Shown here in pieces: positions 6,129-7,683 of a DNA stretch of 7,683 nucleotides. A program made the translations under genes and the position numbers. The notes under the pieces are model-generated. The model was not told where the DNA came from, searched no databases, and worked only from the letters and a program-made list of their open reading frames with translations. The stretch's first letter is position 1. Every line of letters begins with the position of its first letter. The stretch is from Oscillospiraceae bacterium (GTDB taxonomy: Bacteria; Bacillota; Clostridia; Oscillospirales; Acutalibacteraceae). Where the stretch lies: positions 1 through 7,683 of the forward strand of contig SVOX01000078.1 in NCBI GenBank assembly GCA_015066165.1, in the 5' to 3' direction.

Positions 6129-7511
6129 ATGAAGGGCAATTTCAACCACAAAGGTTTCTTTGATAAAGAAGCCCAAATTTTGAGAGAAAGAATTTTAAAC
6201 ACACCAAATACAGAAGAACTTTACGAAATCAAAGGCACAAAATACTATATGTCAAATAGCGGTTGCGACTGTAACGACGGTCTGACACCCGAAACTGCAA
6301 TTAAAACATTTGAACGCCTTGAAGATGTTGATTTTAAAGCGGGTGATGCCGTTTTATTTAAGCGCGGTGATACATTCCGTCTTACAAGACAATTCAATAC
6401 CGAAAGTGATATGATTTTTGGTTCATACGGTGAAGGCGAAAAACCAAAAATTTACGGTTCTGCAAGAAACTACGCTACATCTATCTGGAAGAAAACAAAA
6501 AACACCGAAAACGTTTGGGAAGCCAACTGTTACGATATTAAAATCGGTGGTGTTATTATAAATGATGGCGAGTATATCGGTGTTATGAAGCTCAAGCTCG
6601 ACGCACTCACCGAAAATGACCATTTTTATCACAATACATACTACAGAAAAGTATATCTTTATTGCGACCGAGGAAATCCCGCGGAAGTATATAATGAAAT
6701 TGAAATTATTTCCGATACTCAAGGCCTTACAATGAACGTAGGTATTTGTAACAACACCTACGATAATATATGCTTCAAATACTCCTGGTTCCCAACCTAT
6801 GCCTACGGCAAGAATGATGGTATCCATTTTACCAACTGTGAAGCATGTTGGATAGGTGGTTGCGGCTCTCCTCATCCAAAGGTAGATATTCTCCGCCTTG
6901 GCAACGGTTTTGGCTCTTGGAACGGCGGTGCCGACACAGTTGTTGATAACTGTTGGATTCATCAAGTATTCGACTCTGGCGTTAGTTGGCAAGGGCATTA
7001 CAAAGATGACTATGGCGCCGAATACGAATATAAAGACATCTACTACACCAACAATCTCTTTGAATATAACAACTGCGATATGGAATTTTTTGACAGAGCA
7101 GGTTCTTCCCTTATAAACTTCCATATGGAAAACAACATAATGCGTTTTACAAGTTTGGGTTGGGGTACCACCTCGGTTGAAGGCAAAATCCGTGGTATCG
7201 AAGGCTGTATCCGTGCACATACCGACGGAATGGATAAGATTGAAGACGTTTATTTCACCAATAATATTATGGACTGTCCCGCACGTCAAACAATCAACTG
7301 GACTGTTGACCCTTGGCAATTAAAGGACATTCACGCTTCGGGCACAAAGCTTTATATTAAAAACTCATACCGCACTTTAGAAACATACTTACAAGGCCTT
7401 ACCACCGATGAAAGTCAACCCGGAAGCCGTCGTTTTGCTAAAACTTACGAAGAATTAGTTGAAGGCTTTAAAATCTTTGAAGAAGGCGCAGATATTTACG
7501 TAGAAGACTAA
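6129..7511 (+). CDS. Right-handed parallel beta-helix protein, copy 5 (type C, no signal peptide, Cys-rich)
   Basis: 460 residues from the ATG set by GGAGG at 6116-6120. It lacks both the membrane segment and the TAKLRAN stretch and opens with MKGNFNHKGFFDKEAQ, so it is predicted cytoplasmic. Motifs: TPNTEELYEI 25-34, YYMSNSGCDCNDGLTP 39-54, GDAVLFKRGDTFR 72-84, YGEGEKPKIYGS 100-111, FTNCEACWIGGCGSPHP 234-250, LGNGFGSWNGG 257-267, DSGVSWQG 282-289, FEYNNCDMEFF 311-321, NIMRFTSLGWGT 336-347, RGIEGCIRA 355-363, DCPARQTINW 382-391, YRTLETYLQGL 414-424. It has 13 cysteines, including C237-x2-C240-x4-C245, which is absent from copies 1-4. YRTLETY loses the Cys found in copies 1-4. It is the most divergent complete copy in its middle third, although its C-terminal block resembles copy 2 (PARQT, PWQL, IHASGT). 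It is the first gene of a second transcription unit. Activity is unknown. Confidence 0.93.
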   Translation: MKGNFNHKGFFDKEAQILRERILNTPNTEELYEIKGTKYYMSNSGCDCNDGLTPETAIKTFERLEDVDFKAGDAVLFKRGDTFRLTRQFNTESDMIFGSYGEGEKPKIYGSARNYATSIWKKTKNTENVWEANCYDIKIGGVIINDGEYIGVMKLKLDALTENDHFYHNTYYRKVYLYCDRGNPAEVYNEIEIISDTQGLTMNVGICNNTYDNICFKYSWFPTYAYGKNDGIHFTNCEACWIGGCGSPHPKVDILRLGNGFGSWNGGADTVVDNCWIHQVFDSGVSWQGHYKDDYGAEYEYKDIYYTNNLFEYNNCDMEFFDRAGSSLINFHMENNIMRFTSLGWGTTSVEGKIRGIEGCIRAHTDGMDKIEDVYFTNNIMDCPARQTINWTVDPWQLKDIHASGTKLYIKNSYRTLETYLQGLTTDESQPGSRRFAKTYEELVEGFKIFEEGADIYVED

Positions 7512-7526
7512 TTTGGAGGAACTTTT

Positions 7527-7683
7527 ATGAAATGTAATTTTAATCACAAAGGTTTTTTTGACAAAGAAGCCGCCGAAATGCGCGAACGCATTTTAAACAC
7601 TCCAAACACCGAAGAATTATACGAAATCACAGGAACAAAATACTACGTATCAAATAATGGTTGCGATAAAAATGATGGCCTTT
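7527..7683 (+). CDS. Right-handed parallel beta-helix protein, copy 6 (type C; 3' end outside window)
   Basis: Only the first 52 codons are visible. GGAGG at 7515-7519 lies seven bases before the ATG, and the gene starts 15 bp after the stop of copy 5. The translation MKCNFNHKGFFDKEA, then RERILNTPNTEELYEI (20-35), YYVSNNGCDKNDGL (39-52), is very close to copy 5, so these two form a recent pair. No signal peptide or membrane segment. The close spacing and the lack of a promoter in the gap indicate co-transcription with copy 5. The body of the beta-helix is inferred from copy 5. Confidence 0.88.
   Translation, partial: MKCNFNHKGFFDKEAAEMRERILNTPNTEELYEITGTKYYVSNNGCDKNDGL

Larger units (their letters stand above)
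2..7683 (+). repeat. Gene-sized tandem array of six beta-helix paralogues
   Basis: Start-to-start distances are 1479 (copies 2-3), 1460 (3-4), 1697 (4-5, including the promoter gap) and 1398 bp (5-6). All copies are in the same orientation. Short exact DNA matches remain between copies, for example 25 bases shared by copy 3 (3176-3200) and copy 4 (4765-4789), and 18 bases shared by copy 2 (2765-2782) and copy 5 (7329-7346). The array extends past both ends of the window. Confidence 0.9.

Noticed and set aside
6423..7319. 298-codon open frame on the minus strand opposite copy 5
   Set aside because: Similar minus-strand frames appear opposite the same conserved region of other copies (for example 641-1282), so they mirror the codon choice of the real genes. 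The products resemble no protein I recognise, and the conserved protein lies on the + strand.
1..7683. CRISPR array, tRNA, rRNA, insertion sequence or prophage genes
   Set aside because: No short regularly spaced repeats, cloverleaf-like segments, transposase motifs or terminal inverted repeats were seen; the repetition is at whole-gene level.

Overview
The window is a tandem array of paralogous genes, all on the + strand. It holds the end of one copy, four complete copies and the beginning of a sixth, with no other gene family present. Every copy encodes a roughly 460-520 residue protein that looks like a right-handed parallel beta-helix (pectate-lyase-like fold) protein. The shared layout is a short N-terminal helical stretch (LR..ILN..NT.E.Y), a beta-helix entry signature (YY.S..GDD.NDG.[ST]PE), a GDA[VI]LF.RG..FR strand, a YG.YGEG.KP..YGS turn, a ladder of short [IV].[NI]N coils, and a strongly conserved C-terminal block (NIMRFTS.GWG, RGIEGC.RA, DCPARQ, YRTL..[CY]LQGL, FE..A.I). 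The proteins fit carbohydrate-active or polysaccharide-binding beta-helix families, but no classical GH28 or PL1 catalytic motif is visible, so the substrate and activity are unknown.

The AT-rich composition, purine-rich Shine-Dalgarno sites (GGAGG, AAGGAAG), sigma-A-like promoter, standard genetic code and family type suggest a Firmicute, most likely a gut or rumen Clostridia lineage. This is inference from style; no taxonomic marker is present.

Layout: copy 1 (2-1474, 5' end outside the window) ends its visible N-terminus in what looks like the tail of a membrane segment. Copies 2 (1493-2956) and 3 (2972-4426) have no signal peptide or membrane helix. Copy 4 (4432-5988) starts with a Lys/Arg-rich tip and a long hydrophobic helix. 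These four genes are 5-18 bp apart and look like one operon. A 140-bp gap (5989-6128) carries a good extended -10 promoter overlapped by a 36-bp dyad. It is followed by copy 5 (6129-7511) and copy 6 (7527 to the window end), which form a second transcription unit with no membrane segment.

By sequence features the copies fall into three types arranged A-B-B-A | C-C: A is membrane-anchored, B is unanchored and starts MKN.NV.N, C is unanchored and starts MK.NFNHKGFFDKEA. The plausible reading is a lineage-specific expansion that makes both membrane-tethered and apparently cytoplasmic versions of the same beta-helix protein, with the C-type genes under separate, probably repressor-controlled, transcription. 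What the set acts on cannot be read from the sequence.
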